Part shown: piece after piece, positions 34,557 through 44,192 of the stretch | How positions within the stretch are numbered: the first letter of the stretch is position 1 | How the letters are laid out: each line of letters begins with the position of its first letter | Assembly: GCF_003289925.1 (NCBI RefSeq) | Contig: NZ_QLZQ01000007.1 | Span: forward strand, 1 to 64,000 | Source: Planococcus maitriensis | Lineage (GTDB): Bacteria > Bacillota > Bacilli > Bacillales_A > Planococcaceae | Length of the DNA: 64,000 nucleotides | Direction of reading: 5' to 3' | Program-made: the position numbers and the translations under genes | Notes under the pieces: model-generated | The model's input: only the letters and a program-made list of their open reading frames with translations | What the model was told of the DNA's origin: nothing | The model's database searches: none

Positions 34557-36575
34557 TCAATTATTCAAATAATACTGTTCCATGGCACTTGCGGAGAATC
34601 CGGCGACATAATCGCTGCCGCCATCGTCTTCAATCGATTCGACCATCATCGCCAAAATGAAGTCCTGCTGCTCAGCATGATAGGAAACGAAGAACCCGTT
34701 CTCTTGCCCCTCTTCCCCGAGAGCGCCTTTCAATTCAGCTGTGCCGGTTTTACCCGCGATCGGTACAGCATCGATATCGGCTGATTTAGCGTAGCCGTCC
34801 GTGACGACATTGCGGAGATTGTCCTGCAATATGGCCGCGTTATCTTCGCTGACCACCCCTTCTTTCCATATTTGGCCGGCGGATTCGCTGGCGTAAAGCG
34901 TCGGCTCATAGATTGTGCCGCCGTTCAGGAATGGTTCGTAAGCCGAGGCGAGATGCAGGATGTTGGCGAGCATCTGCCCTTGGCCAAACGATGTGTCCGC
35001 CAATTGCCCTTCGGATCCAAGGCTGCCGTCATTGGAGATTTGCGAACTTTCCAGCTCGATGGCAAACGGGATTTCCTCCCCAAAACCATAGGCAGTCAGG
35101 CCGTCAATGAATGTTTCCGTCCCCATCTCCAATGCCTGTCTCGCAAAATAAATATTATCCGAGTAGACGAGCGCACGATTCAAATCGATCGGATTCGGCG
35201 CTTCCGGATGCAATCGGGACACGCGGTATGAGCCCCACGAGCTGTCTTTTTGCCATGTCTGGCCGTTGATCTCGAGTCCTTGCTGAGGATCGAGCGTCCC
35301 CGCTTCCATGCCGATGGCCGCTGTCACAGGCTTGATGGTCGATCCCGGTGCATAACGGGCAGCAAAGCGTGTAAACAGCGGATTCAACGGATCTTCCGAC
35401 AATTCCGTGTAACGTTCCCCGCTGATCCCTGCGATAAATTCATTCGGGTCGAACCCCGGTGAGCTGATGAGCGCCAAAGTTTCCCCGTTTTCAGGCGATA
35501 CCGCAGCGGCGGTGCCCGGTTCCCCTTGCATCGAATCATAGACGGCCGTCTGCAATTCGGCGTCGATCGTCAATTCGACGTCTTCTCCGGCTGTCGGCTC
35601 CTGTTCAGCGAGGACGATGTCTTCCGCCCCCTCTGCCTGCTTCTGGATCAGGATGCGCGCGCCGCTTTCACCGCGCAAGCGCTCTTCTAGCCGGCGTTCC
35701 AGGCCTTGGCGGCCGATCAAGTCATTCGTCCCGTAGCCCTGGCCTTTCAAGTCTTCCAGCTGCTCTGCCGTAATCGAGCCGATATAGCCGGTCAAATGGC
35801 CGAATGCCTCGCCGTAAGGATATTCGCGCATCGCCGTTTCCTGATAAGTCACGACATCGCTCGCTTCCACGTCCTCTATCAATTGTTCCGCCGATTTCGA
35901 CGCTTTTGTCAGCGGCACGAATTGATCCGGCTGAACCCAACTTTGGTTCAGGCTTTCTTCAACCGATTCCACCGTCAACCCAAGAAGTTCAGCAGCCTCA
36001 GCTATATCGCTGTCTCCTTCCAGCCGGTCCGGCACCACGCCAAGATTATAGCCGGTGCCATTGATAGCCAGCCCGCGCCCTTCACGGTCCACAATCTCCC
36101 CGCGCTCAGCGGCTTCTGTCCGCACTGCGACTTCATCGCCTTCTTCAAGGTCCTCAAAGATCAAGGACGGATCCCAATCGACAAACCAGTTCTCTCCACT
36201 TTCCTGCTCTTCATGGATCAACGAAACCGTCTGGTCGAATTCAACCGGCCCGGCAAGCGTCTCCATCGTGATAGTAAGCGGAAACTCGGCCGGCTCCGCT
36301 TCGTCCCATTCCGCATCTTCCTGCGCGGTATAGCTGACTTCAAGATTCTCGATGCCGAGGTCCTCAATCAATTGCTGCTGCCGCTCATCGAACGCTTCTT
36401 GGGGAAACGCTTCTTTCGAGCCTTGTGTCAAATAGTCTTCATACATCGCAGTGAACTCCTGCTCATTCCAATGGCCGACGTATTCATCCAATCGATCTTC
36501 CGGTGTCGGCTGCGGTTGGCATCCTGCCATGGCGAGTACCCCTGCACCCGCTGCTATTGCTATGTATCGTTTCAT
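34557..36575 (-). CDS. Penicillin-binding transpeptidase lipoprotein, PBP3/MecA-like
   Basis: A 672-residue class B PBP that cross-links peptidoglycan. It has a lipoprotein signal with lipobox LAMAGC (Cys19), an NTF2-like MecA N-terminal domain (about 25-145), a dimerisation domain, and a transpeptidase with Ser412 in STIK, SDN (472-474) and KTG (609-611). This architecture is that of B. subtilis PBP3 (PbpC) and staphylococcal PBP2a, a class with low beta-lactam affinity. The mature protein is strongly acidic. ATG 36575 has AGGAGG eight bases upstream. Transcribed alone, divergent from pgi. Confidence 0.92.
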   Translation of the reverse strand: MKRYIAIAAGAGVLAMAGCQPQPTPEDRLDEYVGHWNEQEFTAMYEDYLTQGSKEAFPQEAFDERQQQLIEDLGIENLEVSYTAQEDAEWDEAEPAEFPLTITMETLAGPVEFDQTVSLIHEEQESGENWFVDWDPSLIFEDLEEGDEVAVRTEAAERGEIVDREGRGLAINGTGYNLGVVPDRLEGDSDIAEAAELLGLTVESVEESLNQSWVQPDQFVPLTKASKSAEQLIEDVEASDVVTYQETAMREYPYGEAFGHLTGYIGSITAEQLEDLKGQGYGTNDLIGRQGLERRLEERLRGESGARILIQKQAEGAEDIVLAEQEPTAGEDVELTIDAELQTAVYDSMQGEPGTAAAVSPENGETLALISSPGFDPNEFIAGISGERYTELSEDPLNPLFTRFAARYAPGSTIKPVTAAIGMEAGTLDPQQGLEINGQTWQKDSSWGSYRVSRLHPEAPNPIDLNRALVYSDNIYFARQALEMGTETFIDGLTAYGFGEEIPFAIELESSQISNDGSLGSEGQLADTSFGQGQMLANILHLASAYEPFLNGGTIYEPTLYASESAGQIWKEGVVSEDNAAILQDNLRNVVTDGYAKSADIDAVPIAGKTGTAELKGALGEEGQENGFFVSYHAEQQDFILAMMVESIEDDGGSDYVAGFSASAMEQYYLNN

Positions 36576-36855
36576 TTCGATGACCTCCTGTAGCTTTCTA
36601 GCTAACGCTCTTGCATTGCCCCAAATATCCTTCAATAAAGCGGAAAATTAATAGGACGCAAAAAAATAGCCAGTTCAACTTCATTAATTGCGTGAAACAC
36701 CCAAGCTAATTGAAGTTTCTTTTTATTTTACCAATAAGTGGCACCGAAGCAAACCCGATTCACTCAGTTTCAAAGCTTTTCAGTTTTTCTTGCTGGATAT
36801 GCTTTCATTTCCTCCACTATGGTAAAATCAGTAATCATAGAATAGGAGGATGCTT

Positions 36856-38133
36856 ATGATCAACTTAACATATTCACAAGCGATCGAGTCTGCAGTAGAT
36901 CTCAAAATGAAAACACGTTTGCAGCAAATCCAGGAGGATCTGTATGCAAAAAAAGGAGCAGGATCCGATTTCCTCGGCTGGCTTGACTGGCCATCTTCAT
37001 TGCCTGAGGATTTCCTGGCAAAAATCGAAGATACTGCCAAAGCGATCCGCGAAAAGGCTGACGTTTTGGTGGTCATCGGAATCGGCGGTTCCTATCTAGG
37101 GGCAAAAGCCGTCCTTTCTGCGCTGTCGCCTTATTTCCAGAAAGACGAGCAATTGGAAGTGCTGTTCGCGGGACATCAAGTGAGCGGTGAATACTTGAAG
37201 CAATTGCTTGAACACTTAGAAGGCAAGGAAGTCGTCGTCAACGTCATTTCGAAATCCGGCAAAACGACAGAGCCAGCTATCGCGTTCCGTTTCCTGCGCG
37301 ACTATATGGAAAAACGCTACGGCGACGGTGCGGCCGAACGCATCATCGTGACAACCGACGCTGAAAAAGGGGCACTTCGCCAATTAGCGGAAACAAAAGG
37401 CTATCAACGCTTTATCGTGCCGGATGATGTCGGCGGGCGCTACTCCGTCTTCACGGCAGTTGGGCTGTTGCCGATTGCCGCTGCCGGGCATTCAATCCGT
37501 AAGCTGTTGGACGGTGCAAAAGAAGCGGAAACAACTTACCGGGATGCTGGCCCTGACCATAACCCCGCAATGCAATACGCGGCGATCCGCCATCACCTGT
37601 ATGTCCAAGGTTATACGACAGAAGTGAACGCCATCTTCGAGCCGAAGCTGTCGTTCGTCCAGGAATGGTGGAAACAATTATTCGGTGAAAGTGAAGGAAA
37701 AGAAGGAAAAGGCATCTTCCCGGCATCGGTCGTCTTCACGACGGACTTGCACTCACTTGGCCAATTCATCCAAGACGGGCAGCGCAACTTGTTCGAAACC
37801 TTCCTGCTGGTAAAAGAAGCACAGGAAGACCTGGAGATTTTCGAAACACCTGAAGACGGCGACGAATTGAATTATATTGCCGGCTTGTCCTTGCAGGAAT
37901 TCAACCATATCGCCCATAAAGGCACATCGAATGCCCATCTGTCCGGCGGCGTGCCGCAATTGAGCTTGACGGTGGAGCGCATCGATGAATCCCAGATCGG
38001 CCATTTGCTGTATTTCTATATGCTGAGCTGCGCATACAGCGCCTACCTTCTCGGCATCAATCCGTTCGACCAGCCGGGCGTCGAAGAATACAAAAATAAT
38101 ATCTTCAAGCTGTTGAAAAAACCAGGATTCTAA
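36856..38133 (+). CDS. pgi: Glucose-6-phosphate isomerase
   Basis: A 425-residue Pgi that interconverts glucose 6-phosphate and fructose 6-phosphate. The phosphosugar pocket motifs are VVIGIGGSYLGAKA and NVISKSGKTTEPAIAF, with catalytic Glu in FGESEGKEGKGIFP and the Lys region in GINPFDQPGVEEYKNNIF. It is a little shorter than B. subtilis Pgi (450). ATG 36856 is preferred because AGGAGG stands six bases upstream; ATG 36850 overlaps that site. A -10 TAAAAT with TGG in front lies at about 36822-36827. One of few plus-strand genes, between a PBP and a glucosidase. Confidence 0.96.
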   Translation: MINLTYSQAIESAVDLKMKTRLQQIQEDLYAKKGAGSDFLGWLDWPSSLPEDFLAKIEDTAKAIREKADVLVVIGIGGSYLGAKAVLSALSPYFQKDEQLEVLFAGHQVSGEYLKQLLEHLEGKEVVVNVISKSGKTTEPAIAFRFLRDYMEKRYGDGAAERIIVTTDAEKGALRQLAETKGYQRFIVPDDVGGRYSVFTAVGLLPIAAAGHSIRKLLDGAKEAETTYRDAGPDHNPAMQYAAIRHHLYVQGYTTEVNAIFEPKLSFVQEWWKQLFGESEGKEGKGIFPASVVFTTDLHSLGQFIQDGQRNLFETFLLVKEAQEDLEIFETPEDGDELNYIAGLSLQEFNHIAHKGTSNAHLSGGVPQLSLTVERIDESQIGHLLYFYMLSCAYSAYLLGINPFDQPGVEEYKNNIFKLLKKPGF

Positions 38134-38137
38134 AAAA

Positions 38138-38188
38138 AAAAAACGCTTTTCCCGAACAGCCTTCTGGCCAATCGGGAAAAGCGTTTTT
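38138..38188. terminator. Bidirectional terminator between pgi and the second alpha-glucosidase
   Basis: A 17-base perfect stem, AAAAACGCTTTTCCCGA/TCGGGAAAAGCGTTTTT, with A and T runs giving a U tract on both strands; it serves the two converging genes. Confidence 0.93.
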
Positions 38189-38215
38189 CAATAAGATGTT
38201 TCTCTGCCAGAAGCG

Positions 38216-39832
38216 TTAAGCGAGCTTATATACCCGTGCTTCATACGGCTTTAATTGATGCACATCACGGTCCCCGTAGTTGGCGAGCAGCAGTTCCGCG
38301 CCTTCCGGTTCCAGCCAAGCGCATGTAGTGCTTCCAAGGTTAGCGAGGATGAGCACCTGTTCGTCACCTTGTGTACGGGTATAAGCATACACATCTTCAC
38401 ATTCGGCCTCAACCAAGTCATAGCTGCCATAAACCAGCACATCCATGTTTTTGCGCAAGAAGATCATTTGCTTATAGAAAGACAAGACGGATGCCGGATC
38501 CTGCATCTGGCTTTCGACATTGAGCCATTCGAAATTCGGGTTCACCTGCAGCCACGGGGTGCCCGTCGTGAATCCGGCATTTTCTCCTGCGTGCCATTGC
38601 ATCGGCGTGCGGGAATGGTCGCGGCTTGTCGATTTCAATAAGGTCATGATCGCATCATGTTCCATGCCTTCCGCTAAATTATAGAAATACAAATTATGCG
38701 TATGGACATCGTCATAATGATGGATTTCGTCGAACGGCGCATTGGTCATGCCGATTTCCTGGCCTTGATAGATGAACGGAGTGCCTTGCATGAAGAAATA
38801 CATGCAAGCGAGCGCTGTCGCACTTTCGCGCCAGTATTCGCCATCGTTGCCCCACGTCGAGACGACGCGCGGCTTGTCGTGGTTTTCGATGAACAATGCA
38901 TTCCAGCCGACGCCGTCGACCGCTTTTTGCCAGCGCGTCAGGACGGTTTTCAAGTCATTGACGTTAATCCCCTGCTTGACATCGCTGTCCCAAAGCGTCA
39001 AATCCTCGAATTGGAACACCATATCGAATTTGCCGTCTTCTTCGCTGATCCATTCATCGATATCTTCAGCATAGACGCCATTCGCTTCCCCGACCGTCAT
39101 GATGTCGTATTTCGCAAAAGTCTCATCACGCAATTCAGCGAGCAGCGGCTGAATGCCGTCAACATTCATCATTTTTTCCCATGCCGGCACCCACGGCTTG
39201 CCTTCTTCTATCGGCAGGTCGCTGAAATCTTTCTTGATATGGCTGATCGCATCGACGCGGAACCCGTCAATGCCTTTATCCAGCCACCAATTGATCATTT
39301 CGTATAGCGCTTTACGGACCTCTGGATTTTCCCAGTTCAAATCCGGCTGCTTTTTCGAGAAGATGTGCAAATAATATTGCCCCGTCTTCTCATCGAGTTC
39401 CCACGCCGGGCCGCCAAAAATGCTCTCCCAGTTGGTCGGGCGGTCACGCCAAATATACCAGTCGCGTTTCGGGTTATCGAGCGACGAGCGCGATTCCAAA
39501 AACCACGGATGCTCATCGCTCGTATGATTGATGACCAGGTCGATGATCAATTTCATGCCGCGTGCATGCACTTCTTCGAGCAAACGGTCGAAATCCGCCA
39601 TCGTCCCGAGTTCATCCATGATTTCCCGGTAATCGCTGATGTCATAGCCATTATCATCGTTCGGCGATTTATACATCGGGCAGATCCAGATAACATCGAT
39701 CCCGAGTTCCTTTAAATAATCCAGTTTCTCCGTGACGCCATTGATATCCCCGATGCCATCCCCATTTGAGTCATTGAAGCTGCGGGGATAGACTTGATAC
39801 GCCACCGCTTCTTTCCACCATGTTCTATTCAT
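38216..39832 (-). CDS. GH13 alpha-glucosidase of the sugar ABC operon, alpha-1,4-preferring by motif
   Basis: A 538-residue cytoplasmic GH13_31-type glucosidase. Nucleophile Asp in GFRVDAISH, acid Glu in VGEANGV, third Asp in ENHDKPR. Ala follows the nucleophile motif (VDA), the alpha-1,4 form. It is the last gene of the operon binding protein-permease-permease-LacI-glucosidase, so it should hydrolyse the sugar the importer brings in (maltose, maltodextrin or a similar alpha-glucoside). AAAGGAAA precedes its ATG. Highly similar along its length to the gene at 32795-34417, suggesting duplication. Confidence 0.94.
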   Translation of the reverse strand: MNRTWWKEAVAYQVYPRSFNDSNGDGIGDINGVTEKLDYLKELGIDVIWICPMYKSPNDDNGYDISDYREIMDELGTMADFDRLLEEVHARGMKLIIDLVINHTSDEHPWFLESRSSLDNPKRDWYIWRDRPTNWESIFGGPAWELDEKTGQYYLHIFSKKQPDLNWENPEVRKALYEMINWWLDKGIDGFRVDAISHIKKDFSDLPIEEGKPWVPAWEKMMNVDGIQPLLAELRDETFAKYDIMTVGEANGVYAEDIDEWISEEDGKFDMVFQFEDLTLWDSDVKQGINVNDLKTVLTRWQKAVDGVGWNALFIENHDKPRVVSTWGNDGEYWRESATALACMYFFMQGTPFIYQGQEIGMTNAPFDEIHHYDDVHTHNLYFYNLAEGMEHDAIMTLLKSTSRDHSRTPMQWHAGENAGFTTGTPWLQVNPNFEWLNVESQMQDPASVLSFYKQMIFLRKNMDVLVYGSYDLVEAECEDVYAYTRTQGDEQVLILANLGSTTCAWLEPEGAELLLANYGDRDVHQLKPYEARVYKLA

Positions 39833-39844
39833 AATCGTTTCCTT

Positions 39845-40864
39845 TCAAAGACTTTGGCAAGAACCTCTTTCGATCAAGGCCGCCGGAACGATGATGTTCC
39901 GGGGAGGCGCATTGCCATCGTTTATTTTTTCCAATACCAGATTCGCCGCTTCCATTCCAAGGTCGAAAATCGAAATGTCCACCGTGCTGAGGGGCGGTTT
40001 CAAATGGCTCGATAAAGTGTGGTTGTTAAACCCGACGATCGATACATCGGCCGGTACGGTAATATTCAAATCTTCCAAATAACTGATCACCTCATAGGCG
40101 ACCAGGTCATCGTGCGTGACGATGGCTGTAGGCGGATTTTTCTGTTCCATCAAATTGCGGATCGCCTGCTGTTCATGGCCTTCCATCTGTTCCTGTGTGA
40201 CAACATACTCCGGGATGAACGGAATCTTCGCTTCGTCCAGCGCTTGCCGGTAGCCGCTCAAGCGGTCCGCAGACACGATGAAATCGGATGCCCCGCCGAC
40301 AAATGAAATATCCCGGTGGCCAAGTGAAACCAAATGGCCGACCACTTCTTTCGCGATGGCGACATTGTCATTATCGACATAGGAAATGGCGTCCGGGCGT
40401 GTATACGGCCGGCCCACCACCGAAAACGGAATGCCGTTAGCCAGCAGGTAATCCATGACTTTATCATCGGTTTTCGAATACAGCAAGATAATGCCGTCGA
40501 CGCGTTTGCCTTGTGTCATCGCCACGACTTCTTCATAGATTTCCTGCCCGGTCGCGCTGGTCGATAGATACAACCCGTACTGGCTTTGATGGGCACTGAC
40601 GGAAATGCCGCGCAGGACTTCCGGGAAGAATGGGTTCTGGAAAGCAAGCGTCGTCGAGTTTTCCATGATGACGCCGATCGCTTTGCTTTTTTGTGCCACC
40701 AGGTTGCGCGCTTGGAAATTCGGGTAATAACCGAGCTCCTCCATGGCTTTCCGTACTTTGCGCTTTGTTTTCGGGGTGATCTTCGGATGGTCCGCAATAA
40801 CCCTAGAAACCGTCGCCGGCGAGACTTCGGCCAATTTCGCAACATCTTTGATTGTAATCGCCAT
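39845..40864 (-). CDS. LacI-family repressor (MalR-like)
   Basis: A 339-residue LacI regulator. The helix-turn-helix and hinge read TIKDVAKLAEVSPATVSRVI and YYPNFQARNLVAQKS, followed by a periplasmic-binding-protein-like effector domain starting KAIGVIME. It sits inside the operon between permease and glucosidase genes, 13 bases from the permease stop. The 16-base palindrome at 43958-43973 at the head of the operon is the best operator candidate, giving autoregulation. AGGGGGC precedes the ATG. Confidence 0.92.
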   Translation of the reverse strand: MAITIKDVAKLAEVSPATVSRVIADHPKITPKTKRKVRKAMEELGYYPNFQARNLVAQKSKAIGVIMENSTTLAFQNPFFPEVLRGISVSAHQSQYGLYLSTSATGQEIYEEVVAMTQGKRVDGIILLYSKTDDKVMDYLLANGIPFSVVGRPYTRPDAISYVDNDNVAIAKEVVGHLVSLGHRDISFVGGASDFIVSADRLSGYRQALDEAKIPFIPEYVVTQEQMEGHEQQAIRNLMEQKNPPTAIVTHDDLVAYEVISYLEDLNITVPADVSIVGFNNHTLSSHLKPPLSTVDISIFDLGMEAANLVLEKINDGNAPPRNIIVPAALIERGSCQSL

Positions 40865-40877
40865 TGCGATTGCCCCC

Positions 40878-41693
40878 TTATTTTACAGCGCCGTCCGAGA
40901 CACCTTTGATGATCGAACGCTGTGCAAAGAAATAGAAGATAATGACCGGAATGATCGCCAGCGTAAGTCCCGCAAGCGCCAAATGCCATTGCTTCGTATA
41001 TTCGCCGAAGAAGAAGAACATCTTCAACGGAATCGTTTCACTGCCGGTCGTATTGATGACCAGCGACGGCAACAGGTAATCGTTCCAGATCCAGATGATA
41101 TTGAGTATGGCGACCGTAACGGTGATCGGCTTGAGGATCGGGAAAATGATATGCCAGAACACTTGCCAACGGTTCGCCCCGTCGATTTTCGCCGCTTCAT
41201 CGAGCGATTTCGGGACATTATTCAAAGCACCATGATACAGGAAAATCGACAGGCTCGCACCGAAACCGATATACATGAAAATCAATCCGCCGCGGTTCAG
41301 CATATCGAATTGGCCGAATACCGTGACGAGCGGAATCATCACCGATTGAAACGGGATGAGCATCGCCGAGACGAACAGGAAAAACAGGATCGTGGAGATC
41401 TTGCTTTTCGCTCGCGACAACGCATAAGCAGCCATCGCCGAGAACAAGACGATGAGCACGACGCTGACAACGGTGATCAATAAAGAATTGAACAAAGTTC
41501 TGAGAAAGTCGAGTTCCTGAAATGCCACGATGTAGTTATCGAAGCTCCACGCTTCCGGAGGGCTCGTCGTGTCGAGGAAAATTTCCTTTTTTGATTTGAA
41601 GGAATTGACGAACATTAAGTAAAAAGGCAATAGCCATAGAATCGCCAGTGCGACGCCGAGCACTTCAACTTTTATATTCCAGCGGTTGCGCAT
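40878..41693 (-). CDS. Sugar ABC transporter permease, MalG type
   Basis: A 271-residue inner-membrane permease with six predicted helices and the EAA loop SLDEAAKIDGANRWQVFWHIIFP (core DEAAKIDGANRW) that docks the ATPase. The C-terminal IIKGVSDGAVK is typical for CUT1 MalG. The start overlaps the stop of the partner permease by one base. No ATPase gene is in the operon, so a shared MsmK-like ATPase encoded elsewhere is expected. Confidence 0.93.
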   Translation of the reverse strand: MRNRWNIKVEVLGVALAILWLLPFYLMFVNSFKSKKEIFLDTTSPPEAWSFDNYIVAFQELDFLRTLFNSLLITVVSVVLIVLFSAMAAYALSRAKSKISTILFFLFVSAMLIPFQSVMIPLVTVFGQFDMLNRGGLIFMYIGFGASLSIFLYHGALNNVPKSLDEAAKIDGANRWQVFWHIIFPILKPITVTVAILNIIWIWNDYLLPSLVINTTGSETIPLKMFFFFGEYTKQWHLALAGLTLAIIPVIIFYFFAQRSIIKGVSDGAVK

Positions 41694-42553
41694 TACATTT
41701 CGACCTCCCGGCGTTTATTGATATACACTTGAACGAGTGCAATAATAGCGACGATCAGGAAGAAGATGATCGCTTTTGCCTGAGCATAGGCGAAGGCATT
41801 TTGCACAAACGCTGTCTTGAAAATTTCCATGGCGACCATTTCCGTCGAATTGTATGGGCCGCCCGCTGTCAGCGATAAGTTCTGGTCGTACAGCTTGAAT
41901 GTATTCGATAAAGTCAAGAACATACTGACTGTGAACGCCGGGGCAACAAGCGGAAAGATGATGTAGCGGAAGCGCTGTACGGTCGATGCGCCGTCAATTT
42001 CAGCCGCTTCGATCAACTCTTTCGGCAAGCCTTCCAAATAAGCGATGTAGATGACCATGATATAGCCCGCCATCTGCCAGCTCATCAGTATGACCAAGCC
42101 CCAAAAACCGGTTTCGGTTGTCGACAGCCATGCCTGCAAGCTTTCCATGCCTACTGCCTCCCCGACACTGGCAAACACTTTCAGGAAAATGAACTGCCAG
42201 ATAAACCCGAGGATCAAACCGCCGATCAAGTTCGGCATGAAAAAAGTCGTACGCAGCAAGCTGCTCGTCTTGATTTTTGATGTGACGATCAACGCGAGTG
42301 AAAGCCCGATGAAATTGATCAAAATGACGGACACAACCGAGAACTTCGTCGTGAACCATAGCGAATCGAGGAAACGCTCATCCTTGAATAGGTTCAGGTA
42401 ATTCTGGAACCCGACGAATTCGCCGGTTTGGATACCGTTCCACGCTGTAAATGAATAGAAAAGCCCCAGCAGCATCGGCACAACGACGACTAGTGCCAAC
42501 GCCAACAATACAGGCGCTAAAAATAACCAATAGGAAAGATCCCGTGTACGCAT
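41693..42553 (-). CDS. Sugar ABC transporter permease, MalF type
   Basis: A 286-residue CUT1 permease with six helices and the EAA loop LIEAAEIDGASTVQRFRYIIFPL (core EAAEIDGAS). It pairs with the MalG-type gene and follows the binding-protein gene after 76 bases, with no terminator seen between them. Confidence 0.93.
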   Translation of the reverse strand: MRTRDLSYWLFLAPVLLALALVVVVPMLLGLFYSFTAWNGIQTGEFVGFQNYLNLFKDERFLDSLWFTTKFSVVSVILINFIGLSLALIVTSKIKTSSLLRTTFFMPNLIGGLILGFIWQFIFLKVFASVGEAVGMESLQAWLSTTETGFWGLVILMSWQMAGYIMVIYIAYLEGLPKELIEAAEIDGASTVQRFRYIIFPLVAPAFTVSMFLTLSNTFKLYDQNLSLTAGGPYNSTEMVAMEIFKTAFVQNAFAYAQAKAIIFFLIVAIIALVQVYINKRREVEM

Positions 42554-42629
42554 AGTTTAGCCTCTCTTTCTAGTTAAGCCCCGAAACAAAACAAAGCAGC
42601 ACAATGGCTGCTCTGGTTTGATGGACAAA

Positions 42630-43934
42630 TTACTCTCCGCGGCTCGTTTCCCATGCCGCTTTCGCTGAATCGACCACTTCTTCCCAGCTCGCTTCATCGC
42701 TCAAGTATTTCTGGATGCCAGCGCCGAGTTCATCTTCACCCCATCCAGTCGGATAGCCCATGAAGACCCAGCCAATTGTTTCGCCGGCTTCTGAAGCGTC
42801 GTAAATCGCTTTGGACATTGGATCCGTAATTTTCGATGTGTCATAACCTTCGTATGCCGGGATAAATTTAAAGTCTTCCAAAACAGCTGTTTTTCCAGTA
42901 TCGGACGTGTAGAGCCAATCGAGGAAATCTTTTGCTGCCGTTACGACTTCTTCATCTTGGTTCGAGTTGACGCCCCAATACATCGGCACGCCGACCGGCA
43001 AGCCGCCGTCTTCCAAGCCTTCAACCGGGATCGGCATCATGCCGACGCCTGAATCCGCGAGTTCCTGGTCAATTCCTGCAATCGAACCGTGAACCCAGTT
43101 ACCTTGCTGGATGATCGCCACGCGCTCAAGTGAAAATAGCTCTTCTACTTGCTGTGAATAATCCAGGCTCACAGTTGGTTGTTTGGAATACTCGTTTTGC
43201 AAATCAAGGATTTTCTTGAATCCTTCGCCGTATTCGAATTCCACTGTATCTGCATCGTATGCCGTCAAGACGTTATTATCGAATTCAGGCGCGAGGAAAG
43301 TGTTCGACAAATGAAGCCCTGTGACCCATGTTTCTTTTCCTGGCAATGCGAAGACAGATTCAAGGCCGAGTTCGTCTTTTTTCGAATCAAGCGTCTTCAC
43401 TGCTTCTTCCAAGCTTGCATAATCCGTAATCGAGGCCGCATCGATTCCCGCTTCTTCGAACAAGCGCGTATTGTAGATAAATCCGTAGCCTTCCTGGTTG
43501 TACGGCAAACCGAGCACTTCCGATTCGACTGTCACCCCGTCCAATGTGCCTTCAAGCGCTGCATCTGCGGCGCCTGTATCGGACAAGTCAGTCAAGTTGT
43601 CTTTCCAGTCCGCTACGTCCTGTGGCCCGCCAATGTTAAAAATAGCCGGCTCATTACCTGAAGCGAAACGGGAACGAAGTGCAGCGCCGTAATCTTCCCC
43701 GCCGCCGACTGTCGTGATTTCGATATTGACGTCAGGATTTTCTTCTTCATATTGTGCGACGACATCTTCGAACTGGTCTTTGAACTCCACTTTAAACTGG
43801 AAGATATCGACTGTTACTTGCTCCCCGCCGCCTTCTGCCGTTGAGCCTTCATCCCCTGAACTGCATGCTGCAAGCGCCCCCGCAGACAGTAAAACAGACG
43901 CCAATAACCCTTTGCTGAACTTTAATTCCTTCAC
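42630..43934 (-). CDS. Sugar ABC transporter substrate-binding lipoprotein
   Basis: A 434-residue extracellular binding protein of the CUT1 family, with lipobox ALAAC (Cys about residue 23) followed by a Ser/Gly/Glu linker. PYNQEGYGFIYNTRLFEEAGID and WVFMGYPTGWGEDE are typical of family 1 sugar binders. The start is GTG 43934 after AAGGGGGAG, seven bases away. First gene of the operon; its leader carries an operator and cre-like sites. The ligand is probably an alpha-linked glucoside given the co-encoded glucosidase. Confidence 0.92.
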   Translation of the reverse strand: MKELKFSKGLLASVLLSAGALAACSSGDEGSTAEGGGEQVTVDIFQFKVEFKDQFEDVVAQYEEENPDVNIEITTVGGGEDYGAALRSRFASGNEPAIFNIGGPQDVADWKDNLTDLSDTGAADAALEGTLDGVTVESEVLGLPYNQEGYGFIYNTRLFEEAGIDAASITDYASLEEAVKTLDSKKDELGLESVFALPGKETWVTGLHLSNTFLAPEFDNNVLTAYDADTVEFEYGEGFKKILDLQNEYSKQPTVSLDYSQQVEELFSLERVAIIQQGNWVHGSIAGIDQELADSGVGMMPIPVEGLEDGGLPVGVPMYWGVNSNQDEEVVTAAKDFLDWLYTSDTGKTAVLEDFKFIPAYEGYDTSKITDPMSKAIYDASEAGETIGWVFMGYPTGWGEDELGAGIQKYLSDEASWEEVVDSAKAAWETSRGE

Positions 43935-43957
43935 TTGAACTCCCCCTTTGAGTTGTC

Positions 43958-43973
43958 GTGCAAACGATTGCAC
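43958..43973 (-). promoter_or_regulatory. Operator palindrome for the LacI-family repressor
   Basis: GTGCAAACGATTGCAC is a 6-4-6 perfect inverted repeat (7-4-7 with the flanking C and G) 24 bases before the GTG start. Size, central CG and symmetry fit a LacI/MalR-type operator. Confidence 0.7.
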
Positions 43974-44010
43974 GATAGAGCAGAAAAAAATGGAAACTCC
44001 TTGGTAAGCG

Positions 44011-44058
44011 TTTCCAACTAATAATTATTAACAGATTATCACAATGAAAACGTTTGCG
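44011..44058 (-). promoter_or_regulatory. cre-like sites before the sugar ABC operon
   Basis: ATGAAAACGTTTGCG (44044-44058) fits the cre consensus WTGNAANCGNWNNCW at all but the last base. TGGTAAGCGTTTCCA (44012-44026) has one mismatch. Both are upstream or around the likely promoter, so repression by CcpA in glucose is expected. Confidence 0.6.
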
Positions 44059-44192
44059 CAATCTATTTTTAAAATATTTCAATTGTTTTTATGTCGTGCA
44101 AGCAATCTATAGTCAACCGGCACCCTTCACGGCCTGCGCCAGCCTTTTCACTCGGGCATGGCTCAGGCTTCAGGACCTTTGAACTCTTATCT

